Of a DNA stretch of 55,995 nt, positions 8,577 through 18,197 are shown one piece after another. The translations under genes and the position numbers were made by a program. A model generated the notes under the pieces. That model had not been told where the DNA came from, did no database searches, and was given only the letters and a program-made list of their open reading frames with translations. Numbering within the stretch: position 1 is the first letter of the stretch; each line of letters starts with the position of its first letter. This DNA is from Enterocloster bolteae (GTDB lineage: Bacteria > Bacillota > Clostridia > Lachnospirales > Lachnospiraceae), in NCBI GenBank assembly GCA_021772025.1, contig JAETNT010000024.1:1-55995 (forward strand). Reading direction: 5' to 3'.

Positions 8577-9890
8577 ATGAAAAAGACAGGAAAGAAACTG
8601 GCAGCCCTGACATTGGCAGCAGTGACTGCAGCTTCTCTTGCGGCTTGCGGAGGCGGCTCAGGAGAGGCTGGAGCACAGGCAGGGGGGGCATCTTCCGGAG
8701 GTAATTCTAACAGTAAGCTGACTGTAGCAATCTGGGATAACGGCCAGAAACCGGGATTGGATAAGATTGTAAAAGAATTTACTGAGGCTACCGGATACCA
8801 GGCTGAAATTCAGGTTATCACCTGGGATCAGTATTGGACTCTTTTGGAGGCAGGCGCTTCCGGCGGCGATATGCCTGACGTATTCTGGATGCACTCTAAT
8901 GAAGTGCAAAAATACATGGCAAATGATATCCTCATGGATTTGACCGATAAAATTGCGGCCAGTGAAAAATTGGAGATGGATAAATTTCCGGAAGACATTA
9001 AGTCTATGTATCAGTACGATGGAAAGACCTATGCGGTACCAAAAGACATTGATACCATTGCCCTGTGGTACAATAAGACCATGTTTGACGAGGCCGGGAT
9101 TGCCTATCCGGATGAATCCTGGACCTGGGATGACTTCTATGAAGCAGCAGAAAAGCTGACGAAAGAGGACGGCAGCCAGTATGGTACTGCAATGAACCCC
9201 AGCAATGAACAAGACGGCTGGATGAACATTATCTACTCCATGGGCGGATATGTACTTTCCGAGGACAAGAAGAGTTCCGGCTTTGATGACCCCAACACCA
9301 TCAAGGCAATGGAGTTTGTGGATAAACTGGTTAAGAACGTAATGCCTCCTACCACAGTTATGGCGGAGACCGGTACTGATGTATTGCTGGGTTCCGGCAA
9401 GATTGCCATGCTGACCCAGGGCTCCTGGATGGTACCGGCATTTAAGGAAAACGAGTATATTGCAGAAAACTGTGATGTAGCAGTGCTTCCCAAAGATCCG
9501 GAAACCGGCAAGAGAGTTTCTCTCTACAATGGACTTGGATGGGCAGCAGCAGCAAATACGGATAATCCGGAAGGCGCCTGGGCATTAATCGAGTGGTTTG
9601 GAACCAAGGATAATCAGTATAAACAGGCTCAGTTAGGAGTTACCATGGCAGCTTACGAAGGCGTATCAGACGAGTGGAAAAACAACACCGACAAGTTTAA
9701 TTTACAGCCTTATCTGGATATGTTAAACGGCGATTTGGTATTCCGTCCCAGCACCCGGGCAACCCTGACCTGGTGGAATATGGCAGTAAACGATTTTAAA
9801 GAAGCATGGAACGGCAACACTGCCATGGCGGATGCCTGTGCTAAGGCGGCGGCTGACATGAACCAGTGCTTGGCAGAGGAAACTCAGTAA
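8577..9890 (+). CDS. sugar ABC transporter, extracellular solute-binding lipoprotein (family 1)
   Basis: This 437-residue secreted lipoprotein captures sugars for the two permeases downstream. It has a signal peptide (MKKTGKKLAALTLAAV) ending in a lipobox SLAAC, then a Gly/Ser/Ala-rich linker and a family 1 solute-binding fold (PDVFWMHSNE, YNKTMFDEAGI, NGLGWAAAANT). I chose the ATG at 8577 because GTGGAGG precedes it by ten bases; five more codons upstream lack an RBS. Linkage to two GH36 alpha-galactosidases suggests that raffinose-family sugars or melibiose are the substrate. No ATPase is encoded here, so a shared MsmK-type ATPase is expected elsewhere. Confidence 0.9.
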   Translation: MKKTGKKLAALTLAAVTAASLAACGGGSGEAGAQAGGASSGGNSNSKLTVAIWDNGQKPGLDKIVKEFTEATGYQAEIQVITWDQYWTLLEAGASGGDMPDVFWMHSNEVQKYMANDILMDLTDKIAASEKLEMDKFPEDIKSMYQYDGKTYAVPKDIDTIALWYNKTMFDEAGIAYPDESWTWDDFYEAAEKLTKEDGSQYGTAMNPSNEQDGWMNIIYSMGGYVLSEDKKSSGFDDPNTIKAMEFVDKLVKNVMPPTTVMAETGTDVLLGSGKIAMLTQGSWMVPAFKENEYIAENCDVAVLPKDPETGKRVSLYNGLGWAAAANTDNPEGAWALIEWFGTKDNQYKQAQLGVTMAAYEGVSDEWKNNTDKFNLQPYLDMLNGDLVFRPSTRATLTWWNMAVNDFKEAWNGNTAMADACAKAAADMNQCLAEETQ

Positions 9891-9941
9891 CTGTTCTGTA
9901 TATTAATCAACCAACCTTACCTTTATATAATATCTTTACCT

Positions 9942-10078
9942 AATGGGGCTGTCCATAACCCGGCAGCCTCATTCCTTCTAAACCTTTATGCGCCCGGCAG
10001 CAGAGGCGCCACCGCACATAAAAGTCCGGCGGGCGCATTTGGAATACCTGAATGCATGCCGCCTTTTTGGCGGCGGGC
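9942..10078 (+). other. three hairpins in the gap between the binding-protein and permease genes
   Basis: The 221-base gap holds AATGGGGCTG/CAGCCTCATT (9942-9951 with 9964-9973), ATGCGCCCG/CGGGCGCAT (9988-9996 with 10030-10038, perfect) and GCCGCC/GGCGGC (10058-10063 with 10069-10074) followed by GGGCTTTT. Such structures commonly stabilise the binding-protein mRNA and reduce read-through to the permeases. That role is inferred here. Confidence 0.65.
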
Positions 10079-10111
10079 TTTTACAGTAAAAAGAAAAGGA
10101 GTGAAACGGGA

Positions 10112-10999
10112 ATGAAAACAAAAATGACACCGAGAGAAAAGAATGAATGTATCTGGGGTTGGATATTTATTTTCCCTACCATGCTTGGCCTGATTGTACT
10201 GAATATTTATCCGATTTTCAAAACCATTTATGAAAGCTTCTTTAAAACCGGTGATTTTGGAAGGGGAAATATCTTTATTGGCGCAGCCAACTATCAGAGA
10301 CTGCTGAAGGATCCGGAAGTATGGCAGTCTTTAGTAAACACGTTCAAGTACGCCATTATTGAAGTACCGTTCTCTTTGATTATCGCCTTGCTTCTGGCAG
10401 TTCTCTTAAACAGAAAGATGAAAGGAAGAGCAGCGTACAGAACCATATTCTTTCTCCCTATGGTTGCAGCCCCGGCGGCGGTAGCTATGGTATGGAGATG
10501 GCTTTTTAATTCTGAATTCGGCCTGCTGAACAACATATTCGGTACGAAAATCAACTGGATTTCCGACCCTAAGATTGCAGTGATTTCCATTGCGGTCATC
10601 GGTATCTGGTCTATCATCGGCTACAACATGGTATTGTTTTTATCCGGACTTCAGGAGATTCCCAGAGATTATTATGAGGCTTCCAGTATTGACGGCGCCA
10701 ACGGCATTTACCAGTTTTTCCATATTACTGTGCCGCTGCTGTCTCCGACGATTTTCTTTGTAACAGTTACCAGAGTTATCAGCGCGCTGCAGGTATTTGA
10801 CCTTATTTTTATGGTAATGGATAAAAACAATCCGGCATTGGGAAAGACTCAGTCTCTGGTTTATTTGTTCTACCAGTATTCATTTATTAACAACAATAAG
10901 GGAATGGGTTCCGCTATCGTTGTTCTCCTTCTGGCTATCATTATGCTGATTACCGTATTCCAGATGTATGCCCAGAAGAAGTGGGTTTACTACAACTAA
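10112..10999 (+). CDS. sugar ABC transporter permease, MalF/LacF type
   Basis: The 295-residue inner-membrane subunit has six predicted membrane segments and the binding-protein-dependent permease EAA loop (YYEASSIDGANGIYQFFHI, about residues 189-207), which docks to the ATPase. I chose the ATG at 10112 (MKTKMTPREK) after AAAAGGAG. The frame is open 20 codons further upstream through a hairpin but has no RBS there. The next permease gene starts 14 bases after the stop. Confidence 0.92.
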   Translation: MKTKMTPREKNECIWGWIFIFPTMLGLIVLNIYPIFKTIYESFFKTGDFGRGNIFIGAANYQRLLKDPEVWQSLVNTFKYAIIEVPFSLIIALLLAVLLNRKMKGRAAYRTIFFLPMVAAPAAVAMVWRWLFNSEFGLLNNIFGTKINWISDPKIAVISIAVIGIWSIIGYNMVLFLSGLQEIPRDYYEASSIDGANGIYQFFHITVPLLSPTIFFVTVTRVISALQVFDLIFMVMDKNNPALGKTQSLVYLFYQYSFINNNKGMGSAIVVLLLAIIMLITVFQMYAQKKWVYYN

Positions 11000-11013
11000 A
11001 AGGGGGAAGAAGA

Positions 11014-11838
11014 ATGGAACGCAAAGAAAAAATGATAAATGTGCTGATTCATGTGATTTTGATTTTGGTAAGCATTACCATGCTGGTACCTTTCTTATGG
11101 ATGGCGCTTACTGCATTTAAGTCGGTAACAGAGTCTACCAGTGTGGATCCCTTTGTAATCTTTCCGTCTATTTGGAGAACGGAGAGCTTTACCGAAGTTA
11201 TCAATAACATGGATTTCTTCCACTTGTATTTAAATACCATCCTCTTAATTGCAGGACGGGTTATCTGTGCGGTATTAACCGCGACTATGGCCGGCTATGC
11301 ATTTGCCCGGCTGAACTTCCCCGGAAAAGGCTTAATGTTCTCTCTGGTAATGTTCCAGATGATGGTTCCCGGCCAGATTTTCATTATTCCCCAGTACCTG
11401 ATGGTAAGTAAAATGAACGCTTTGGATACCATCTTTGCACTGGTATTTCCGGGTTTAGTAACCGCTTTCGGAACATTCCTGCTAAGGCAGTCCTATATGG
11501 GACTCCCCAGAGATTTAGAAGAAGCCGCCCGGCTGGACGGCTGCAATATCGGCCAGACTTTCCTTTACATTATGGCTCCGTTAACCCGTTCCGGAATGGT
11601 AGCTTTAGGTATTTTCACCGCAGTATTTGCTTATAAGGATCTGATGTGGCCTCTGATTTGTAATAACACCGTAATGCCTCTTTCTGCAGCTCTTGCAAAG
11701 ATGCAGGGACAATACACCAACAATTATCCTCAGCTTATGGCAGCATCGCTGCTGGCTTGTATTCCCATGATTGTGCTGTATCTGATTTTCCAGAGACAGT
11801 TTATTGAGGGTATTGCAACTTCCGGCGGAAAGCTGTAG
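11014..11838 (+). CDS. sugar ABC transporter permease, MalG/LacG type
   Basis: The 274-residue second permease subunit has six membrane segments and an EAA loop (DLEEAARLDGCNIGQTFLYI, about residues 169-188). It starts at the ATG after AAAGGGGGAAG. It pairs with the upstream permease and the binding protein to form the importer. Its stop lies 20 bases from that of the convergent AraC regulator. I saw no clear terminator between them. Confidence 0.93.
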   Translation: MERKEKMINVLIHVILILVSITMLVPFLWMALTAFKSVTESTSVDPFVIFPSIWRTESFTEVINNMDFFHLYLNTILLIAGRVICAVLTATMAGYAFARLNFPGKGLMFSLVMFQMMVPGQIFIIPQYLMVSKMNALDTIFALVFPGLVTAFGTFLLRQSYMGLPRDLEEAARLDGCNIGQTFLYIMAPLTRSGMVALGIFTAVFAYKDLMWPLICNNTVMPLSAALAKMQGQYTNNYPQLMAASLLACIPMIVLYLIFQRQFIEGIATSGGKL

Positions 11839-11858
11839 TAAGACAGAAAAAATTCCGG

Positions 11859-12761
11859 TCAGCCCCGGTGCTTCTGGCGGTAGCTCTGAGGGCTGACTCC
11901 TATGCGGGATTTAAAGATTTTTGAAAAGGTCAAAGGATTTTCATACCCTACCTGGCAGGCGATTTCTTTAATGGAAATATCCGTTTCCGAAAGAAGCCTT
12001 GCACCCTCGTCCAGGCGGTATTTCACCAGATAATCCTGAGGAGACAGGCCAAGGGATTTTTTAAAAATAGAGGTTAGGTAAGAACGATTGATTCCGATAT
12101 ACCGCGCCAGATCATTGATGGTAAGACTGCTGTAGTTGTGATGGATGTAATCGACAGCATGAGCTACGTATACTTTAGGAGAGTAATCGTGGTGCTCTAC
12201 GGTTCCATAGGTACGGGAAATATAGGAGTCAATTAATAAAGCAAGAATGGAAAACAGGATACCGGTGCGTTTTAATTCGTTAGCAAACGTCAATTCCGGC
12301 GCGGCAAGAAGCTGATCTACTAAAGAGGCGTATTCTTCTGGCCGGAGGATGGAATCGCGGACGTAGACTCCATCGGGAAATCCTGCTTTTTCCACATATT
12401 GGAAGGCTTTATTTCCCTCAAAAGTGACCCAGGAGTATGACCAGGGGGTATCGTCATCAGGCCAGTAGGAAGTTAGAATATCTGGCCGGACGACAAAGAT
12501 CTGTCCTCTGGACAGATGAATGGGTTCTCCTCCCTGAATTTGGAGATAGCCGCTGCCAGACAGAATAAAATGGACGTGAAAACCATTCCGGGCTTCCGGA
12601 CCAAATCTTTTGCCCTTAATACAGTGCTCTTCACCGCAGCAGGTAAGAACCAAATCGTTGGTCTGACGGTTGACATGATCCATAACCCGGTAAGAGGAGG
12701 TAACAAAATATCCAGGCTTTTTTTCGGAAATTACTGGTTTAATAGGGGAATTGGAAATCAT
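11859..12761 (-). CDS. AraC-family transcriptional regulator with N-terminal cupin sensor
   Basis: The 300-residue protein has an AraC-type sugar-binding cupin (about residues 45-170, GFHVHFILSGSGYLQIQGGE) and a C-terminal double helix-turn-helix (about 200-298, INDLARYIGINRSYLTSIFK and IKEIACQVGYENPLTFSKIF). It resembles regulators of the MsmR/RafR type that activate alpha-galactoside genes. It lies on the minus strand between the importer and the GH36 genes, after a strong AAAGGAGG. It is a good candidate regulator of both flanking sets. Confidence 0.9.
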   Translation of the reverse strand: MISNSPIKPVISEKKPGYFVTSSYRVMDHVNRQTNDLVLTCCGEEHCIKGKRFGPEARNGFHVHFILSGSGYLQIQGGEPIHLSRGQIFVVRPDILTSYWPDDDTPWSYSWVTFEGNKAFQYVEKAGFPDGVYVRDSILRPEEYASLVDQLLAAPELTFANELKRTGILFSILALLIDSYISRTYGTVEHHDYSPKVYVAHAVDYIHHNYSSLTINDLARYIGINRSYLTSIFKKSLGLSPQDYLVKYRLDEGARLLSETDISIKEIACQVGYENPLTFSKIFKSRIGVSPQSYRQKHRG

Positions 12762-12802
12762 AAAAACCTCCTTTGGGAACTTGTAAAGTATGCAATTTAG
12801 AG

Positions 12803-13474
12803 TTAAAATACATAAGAATCAGGGGTGGAATCGGAAACCTTTGCGGTATCCTGTTCTCCCAGATGGGGCCGGAACAGCCGGTAAAAAAACCATGCATTCA
12901 GCCATGCGGTCACAGAGAATCCGCACAGAAGCCAAAGCAGAAGATACAACGGAAACAGCCGGGCATCCACCAGAGTAAAATACATAGGGAGAAAGGTGAT
13001 GGCTGTCACCGCAACCAAGTAGCCAATCTTGTGGAAGGCGAAATAAAAGCTGTGAAACAGCAACGCTTTTAAAGAATTGGAAAAGGCGGCAATTACCGGG
13101 AACAAATATAAAAACAATATCAGATCAACAAACAGAAGGATTAGGATACTGATAGAAAACAAAAATCCAAAGGGAGAAGAGCCTTGGGGAAAGAAGCGAT
13201 GTTCCAGCCACGCGGTTAACAGAAGCAAGAGTATCAGCAGCCAGCCGGCAGTGGCTTGCTTGAAGTTTTCACGGAAGCTTCTGAAAAACAGGCGGGTTAC
13301 AGAGACTTCTCCGTCCTTATGAAGCTTTAAAACGGAATAATAGAGGGCGGTAAAGGAAGCCCCTGCGGTAATAAATGGCAGGGAACAGAGCATGAAATAC
13401 AAATTTAAAAGGACAAAAGAACTGACCCGATCGAGAATCCGGCCGAGAAAACTGTCATTGCTGAAAAGGTTCAT
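12803..13474 (-). CDS. YesL-family (DUF624) membrane protein
   Basis: The 223-residue integral membrane protein has about five hydrophobic segments. It carries the family-typical start NDSFLGRILDRVSSFVLLN and the following LCSLPFITAGASFTALYY. YesL/DUF624 proteins commonly sit beside carbohydrate ABC importers of Firmicutes, and their biochemical role is not established. It precedes the araC gene on the minus strand by 41 bases and probably shares its transcript. The start has AAAGGAGG upstream. Confidence 0.85.
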   Translation of the reverse strand: MNLFSNDSFLGRILDRVSSFVLLNLYFMLCSLPFITAGASFTALYYSVLKLHKDGEVSVTRLFFRSFRENFKQATAGWLLILLLLLTAWLEHRFFPQGSSPFGFLFSISILILLFVDLILFLYLFPVIAAFSNSLKALLFHSFYFAFHKIGYLVAVTAITFLPMYFTLVDARLFPLYLLLWLLCGFSVTAWLNAWFFYRLFRPHLGEQDTAKVSDSTPDSYVF

Positions 13475-13506
13475 GGGGATGGCCTCCTTTGTTATTACAA
13501 GAATTT

Positions 13507-13608
13507 GATAGCAATGATGCCGGGGTCAAAAAAACTTTTGCCCCAATATCATAGCAATAAAATTATTATAACGTTTTTTTAATGCGATTTCAATTGATAT
13601 TCTATAAT
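13507..13608 (+). promoter_or_regulatory. control region between the YesL-like gene and the first GH36 gene
   Basis: A direct repeat ATAGCAAT occurs at 13508-13515 and 13551-13558 (43 bases apart, about four helical turns). It brackets an imperfect GGGG...CCCC inverted repeat. A TATAAT at 13603-13608 lies 20 bases before the GH36 start. The half-sites could bind the AraC protein; this is inference. Confidence 0.4.
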
Positions 13609-13627
13609 TAATCATAAGAGGTACGGT

Positions 13628-15859
13628 ATGGGTATTGAGTGCAGCCAAAGATTCAGACAATTTCATTTGTATAATCAGGAAATGAGTTACATTATGGGAT
13701 ATATGGAATCCGGGGAGCTAATTCAACTCTATGCAGGCCGGCGTCTGGAAACCGGGAAATCCTATTTTTACTTGCATGAGGAGGCGGCGCGGCCTATGTC
13801 TCCCTACATTTCGGAGGAAAATCCGGAATACAGCCTGGAAAATACCAGGCAGGAGTATCCTGCCTTTGGGACCACCGATTTCAGGCAGCCGGCTTTTGAG
13901 ATAATGGGAGAAAACGGGAGCCGGATCAGCTCCTTCCAAGTTAATACATTCAGGGTAATACCAGGTAAACCGGGTCTAAAAGGGCTTCCGGCAACCTACA
14001 CGGAGTCTGAAGAGGAAGGAGATACCCTGGAGATTTGCCTGGAAGATCCGGTATGGCAGGTAAGGCTGACTCTTTTGTATACGATTTTTTCTAAAGAAAA
14101 TGCCATTGCCAGAAGCGCCCGATTTGAGAACATGGGAGATCAGCATCTGCACCTTAACAGGGCAATGAGTATGAGCCTGGATCTGCCGGATATGGATTAT
14201 CAATGGATCCAGTTTTCCGGTGCATGGGCCAGAGAGCGGGAAGCAAGGGTAAGGCCTTTGGAGATGGGTATTCAGGCAGTGGAAAGCATGAGAGGACACT
14301 CCGGTCACCATCAAAATCCTTTTGTAATCCTGAAACGCCGGGAGGCAGACGAATTTCAGGGGGAAACCTGGGGATTTTCCCTAGTATACAGCGGGAATTT
14401 TCTAGCTCAGGCAGAAGTAGATACCTACGGGGTTACCCGTATGATGATGGGAATTAATCCGAGAGGATTCAGCTGGGATTTGGAGCCGGGAGAGGTGTTT
14501 CAGACACCTGAGGCGGTAATGGCATACAGCTATCAGGGAATGAACGGAATGAGCCAGACTTTCCACAGGCTGTACCGGACCAGGCTGGCCAGGGGACAGT
14601 GGCGGGATAAGGTCCGCCCGGTGCTGCTCAACAACTGGGAAGCCACTTATATGGATTTTGACGAAAAGAAAATTATCCATATTGCAGAAAAAGCCAGAGA
14701 TTTGGGTGTGGAAATGCTGGTTTTGGATGACGGATGGTTTGGCAGGCGCAATACGGATAAGGCGGGACTGGGCGACTGGTTTGTCAATAAGGACAAACTG
14801 CCTGACGGTATTACCGGGCTGGCCGATAAGGTTGAGGCTATAGGGATGAAATTTGGCCTGTGGTTTGAGCCGGAAATGGTGAATGAGGATAGTGATTTGT
14901 ACCGTACTCATCCGGATTGGGTGCTCCAGACGCCGGAAAGGAATCGCTCTCTAGGACGGCATCAGCTGGTGTTGGATTTTTCCAGAAAAGAAGTAGTAGA
15001 CTGTATCTATGACCAAATGGCGGCCGTGCTGGGGAGCGCTAAGATTTCCTATGTAAAATGGGATATGAACCGCTCTATTACAGAATGTTATTCTTCGGCT
15101 TACCCGGCCTCAAAACAGGGGGAAATTTACCACAGATATATTTTGGGAGTTTATGATCTGTACGAAAGGCTTACCAGTACATTTCCTCATATACTTTTTG
15201 AGTCCTGTGCCAGCGGCGGAGCCAGATTTGATCCGGGGATGCTTTATTATGCGCCTCAGGCCTGGACCAGCGATGATACGGATGCGATAGAGCGCTTAAA
15301 AATTCAGTATGGTTCCTCCTATTGCTATCCCATCAGCAGCATGGGAGCCCATGTTTCCGTCAGCCCTAACCATCAGATTGGCCGGACGACACCTCTTTCC
15401 ACCAGGGCCAATGTGGCATATTTCGGTGCTTTTGGTTATGAGCTGGATCCCGGAAGCTTAACCGAAAAAGAACAGGAGGAGGTCCGGGCTCAGATTGCCT
15501 GGATTAAAGAGAATAGAGAGCTGATTCAAAAGGGAAACTTTTACCGAATAAAAAGTCCTTTTGATAACTGCCGGGAGGCGGCCTGGATGGTAGTATCTGA
15601 GGACAAGAAGCAGGCGGTAGTAGGGTACTATAAAATACTCAACCAGGTAAACAACCGGTTTAAGAGAATCTATCTAAAGGGCCTGGATGAGAAGATTTCT
15701 TACCAGATAAATGGAGGAGAGGAAACTTATTGGGGAGCGGAGCTTATGCAGGCCGGGCTTATTGTATCTGACAGCTCATGCTGGCAACTTACTCCCAAAG
15801 CGAAAGAGATTGCTTTGGATTTCAGCTCGAGGATCTATAAGCTGCAGGCTGTAGAATAA
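13628..15859 (+). CDS. alpha-galactosidase, glycoside hydrolase family 36 (first copy)
   Basis: The 743-residue cytoplasmic enzyme removes alpha-1,6-galactose from melibiose, raffinose and stachyose. It has the GH36 N-terminal beta-sandwich, a central barrel and a C-terminal sheet. The catalytic nucleophile is D479 in YVKWDMNRS, and the acid/base lies in AWTSDDTDAIERL. WFGRRN and WFEPEMVNEDSDLYR are further family blocks. There is no signal peptide. The start is preceded by AAGAGG. It is followed 59 bases later by a paralogue of nearly equal length, implying tandem duplication or paired specificities. Confidence 0.95.
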   Translation: MGIECSQRFRQFHLYNQEMSYIMGYMESGELIQLYAGRRLETGKSYFYLHEEAARPMSPYISEENPEYSLENTRQEYPAFGTTDFRQPAFEIMGENGSRISSFQVNTFRVIPGKPGLKGLPATYTESEEEGDTLEICLEDPVWQVRLTLLYTIFSKENAIARSARFENMGDQHLHLNRAMSMSLDLPDMDYQWIQFSGAWAREREARVRPLEMGIQAVESMRGHSGHHQNPFVILKRREADEFQGETWGFSLVYSGNFLAQAEVDTYGVTRMMMGINPRGFSWDLEPGEVFQTPEAVMAYSYQGMNGMSQTFHRLYRTRLARGQWRDKVRPVLLNNWEATYMDFDEKKIIHIAEKARDLGVEMLVLDDGWFGRRNTDKAGLGDWFVNKDKLPDGITGLADKVEAIGMKFGLWFEPEMVNEDSDLYRTHPDWVLQTPERNRSLGRHQLVLDFSRKEVVDCIYDQMAAVLGSAKISYVKWDMNRSITECYSSAYPASKQGEIYHRYILGVYDLYERLTSTFPHILFESCASGGARFDPGMLYYAPQAWTSDDTDAIERLKIQYGSSYCYPISSMGAHVSVSPNHQIGRTTPLSTRANVAYFGAFGYELDPGSLTEKEQEEVRAQIAWIKENRELIQKGNFYRIKSPFDNCREAAWMVVSEDKKQAVVGYYKILNQVNNRFKRIYLKGLDEKISYQINGGEETYWGAELMQAGLIVSDSSCWQLTPKAKEIALDFSSRIYKLQAVE

Positions 15860-15918
15860 AAGAAGCGTCCAGACTGCTTCAAAGAGACAATAAAAAAGAC
15901 AGACAGGAGCAAGGAGTT

Positions 15919-18114
15919 ATGGCAATTGTTTATAATGAGAAGAGAAAGGTTTTCAATCTGCAAACAGAATATTCTACTTACCAGATGAAAGTAGGCGACT
16001 TTGGATTTCTACTGCATCTGTATTATGGAGAAAGGCTGGAGGCTGACTCGGATTTATCTTATTTGATTCAGCGGGCAGACCGGGGATTTTCCGGAAATCC
16101 CTATGAAGCAAGATATGACAGAACCTTTTCGCTGGATTACTTTCCTCAGGAATATTCTTGCTTTGGGAACGGAGATTATCGGGCAGACAGCATTCAGACT
16201 GTGCACGCGGACGGAAGCAATGTCGCGGATCTCAGATATAAGTCCCACAAAATTTATCCTGGAAAATACCGTCTGACGGGCCTGCCGGCAATGTTCTGGG
16301 GAGAAGATGAGGGGGACAGTCTGGAAATTACTATGGAGGATCCGGCTACGGGAGTACAGGTGGTGCTTTACTACGGTGTTTTGGAAAAGGGGGATGTGAT
16401 TACCAGAAGCGTCCGGGTGATAAACGGAGGAAAAACGCCGGTGGAGCTTAGGAAAGCCATGTCCTTGTGTCTGGATATCAATCATAATCAGCTGGATTTC
16501 ATTCATTTTTACGGGCGCCATACGATGGAGCGCCAGATGGAGCGAGGACCTTTGCACCATGGCAAGCAGTCTATTGGAAGCCTCAGAGGAACATCCAGCC
16601 ACCATCACAACCCATTTGTGATTCTCTGTGACAGGCAGGCTACGGAGGAACGGGGAGACTGCTATGGATTGATGTTTTTATACAGCGGAAATTTCCTGGC
16701 AGAGGTGGAGGTAGATCAAATCCACCAGACCAGAGCGGTAATGGGGATTCATCCTGAGCAGTTTTCTTTCCATTTAGAGCCGGGAGAAGAGCTGACGCTT
16801 CCGGAGGCGGCCATGATTTATACCCACAAAGGGTTGTCCCGTCTGTCTATGAAATTCCATGATGCTGTTCGTCAGCATATTATGCGGGGAGAGTGGGCTC
16901 ATAAGCGCCGCCCCATTCTAATTAATAACTGGGAAGCTACTTATTTTCATTTTAACGGAGAGAAGCTTGTGGATATTGCCAGGGATGCCAAAGATCTGGG
17001 GATTGAAATGCTGGTTATGGACGATGGATGGTTCGGCAAGAGGGATTCAGACAACAGCGGCTTAGGAGATTGGGTGGTTAATGAGAAAAAGCTGGGGTGT
17101 ACGTTAAAGGAACTGGTGGATCAGATTAATGGTTTGGGGTTAAAATTCGGTATGTGGTTTGAACCTGAGATGATCTGCGAGGACAGCAATTTATACCGGG
17201 CCCATCCGGATTGGATGATGAGGGTGCCGGGAAGGGCAGGAAACATAGCCAGAGAACAGTTTGTTCTGGATTATACCAGGAAAGAAGTCCGGGACTATAT
17301 TGAGCAGGCTATGAGTAAGATTTTGGATTCTGCCAATATTGAATATATTAAGTGGGATATGAACCGAAGTATGAGCAACATTTTCTCTGCAGCCCTTCCG
17401 GCAGAACGACAGGGAGAAATCTCTTACCGATATGTATTGGGCCTTTATGAACTGCTGGAGCGGCTTACTTCTAAATACCCCCATATTCTGTTTGAAGGGT
17501 GCAGCGGCGGAGGCGGAAGGTTTGATGCAGGCATGCTTTATTATACGCCTCAGATCTGGTGCAGCGATAATACAGATGCTGTTGAACGGTTGAAAATACA
17601 GTATGGTACCTCCTTCGGCTACCCTATAGGGGCCGTAGGAAGTCATGTTTCCGCCTGCCCCAATCATCAAACGAAAAGAGTCGCTCCCATTGAGACGAGA
17701 GGAACCGTGGCCATGGCCGGAACCTTTGGCTATGAGCTGGACTTGACGAAATTAACGCAGGAGGAAAAGGAAATTGTCCGCCGGCAGGTGGAAGAATATA
17801 AAAAGTATGACCATCTGATTCATGAAGGTGACTATTATCGCTTGTCCGGCCCTTATGGAAACGACAGGGTTACCTGCTGGCAGTTTATGGACAAGGAAAA
17901 GAAAAACGGCCTGTTTTGCGCGGTGTACACCCGCCTTCAGGCAAATCCGGCTCCTCTGATTATTAAGCTGAAGGGACTGGATAAAAAACGCAGATATGAA
18001 ATTAACGGCCGGATTTATTCCGGCGCCGCCCTGATGTACGGCGGACTTTTACTGCCGGTACCTGAGGATGAGTATCAGTCATTCCGATTTGAGATTCAAG
18101 AAAAAGAAGAATAA
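15919..18114 (+). CDS. alpha-galactosidase, glycoside hydrolase family 36 (second copy)
   Basis: The 731-residue paralogue of the preceding gene has the same domain order. The nucleophile is D480 (YIKWDMNRS), and the acid/base region reads IWCSDNTDAVERL where the first copy has AWTSDDTDAIERL. The catalytic-site loop CSGGGGRFD also differs from CASGGARFD, so substrate preference may differ. There is no signal peptide. The RBS is AAGGAG. The gene ends in a strong intrinsic terminator, closing the locus. Confidence 0.95.
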   Translation: MAIVYNEKRKVFNLQTEYSTYQMKVGDFGFLLHLYYGERLEADSDLSYLIQRADRGFSGNPYEARYDRTFSLDYFPQEYSCFGNGDYRADSIQTVHADGSNVADLRYKSHKIYPGKYRLTGLPAMFWGEDEGDSLEITMEDPATGVQVVLYYGVLEKGDVITRSVRVINGGKTPVELRKAMSLCLDINHNQLDFIHFYGRHTMERQMERGPLHHGKQSIGSLRGTSSHHHNPFVILCDRQATEERGDCYGLMFLYSGNFLAEVEVDQIHQTRAVMGIHPEQFSFHLEPGEELTLPEAAMIYTHKGLSRLSMKFHDAVRQHIMRGEWAHKRRPILINNWEATYFHFNGEKLVDIARDAKDLGIEMLVMDDGWFGKRDSDNSGLGDWVVNEKKLGCTLKELVDQINGLGLKFGMWFEPEMICEDSNLYRAHPDWMMRVPGRAGNIAREQFVLDYTRKEVRDYIEQAMSKILDSANIEYIKWDMNRSMSNIFSAALPAERQGEISYRYVLGLYELLERLTSKYPHILFEGCSGGGGRFDAGMLYYTPQIWCSDNTDAVERLKIQYGTSFGYPIGAVGSHVSACPNHQTKRVAPIETRGTVAMAGTFGYELDLTKLTQEEKEIVRRQVEEYKKYDHLIHEGDYYRLSGPYGNDRVTCWQFMDKEKKNGLFCAVYTRLQANPAPLIIKLKGLDKKRRYEINGRIYSGAALMYGGLLLPVPEDEYQSFRFEIQEKEE

Positions 18115-18121
18115 AAAAGCG

Positions 18122-18172
18122 GCCGCTGTCCGGCTCCGGAAGTTATTAGCTTTGGGGGACAGCGGCATTTTT
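18122..18172 (+). terminator. intrinsic terminator after the GH36 pair
   Basis: GCCGCTGTCC (18122-18131) pairs with GGACAGCGGC (18157-18166), followed by ATTTTTAT. It lies between convergent genes. Confidence 0.85.
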
Positions 18173-18197
18173 ATCATTCCTGATGCGATTAACATAG

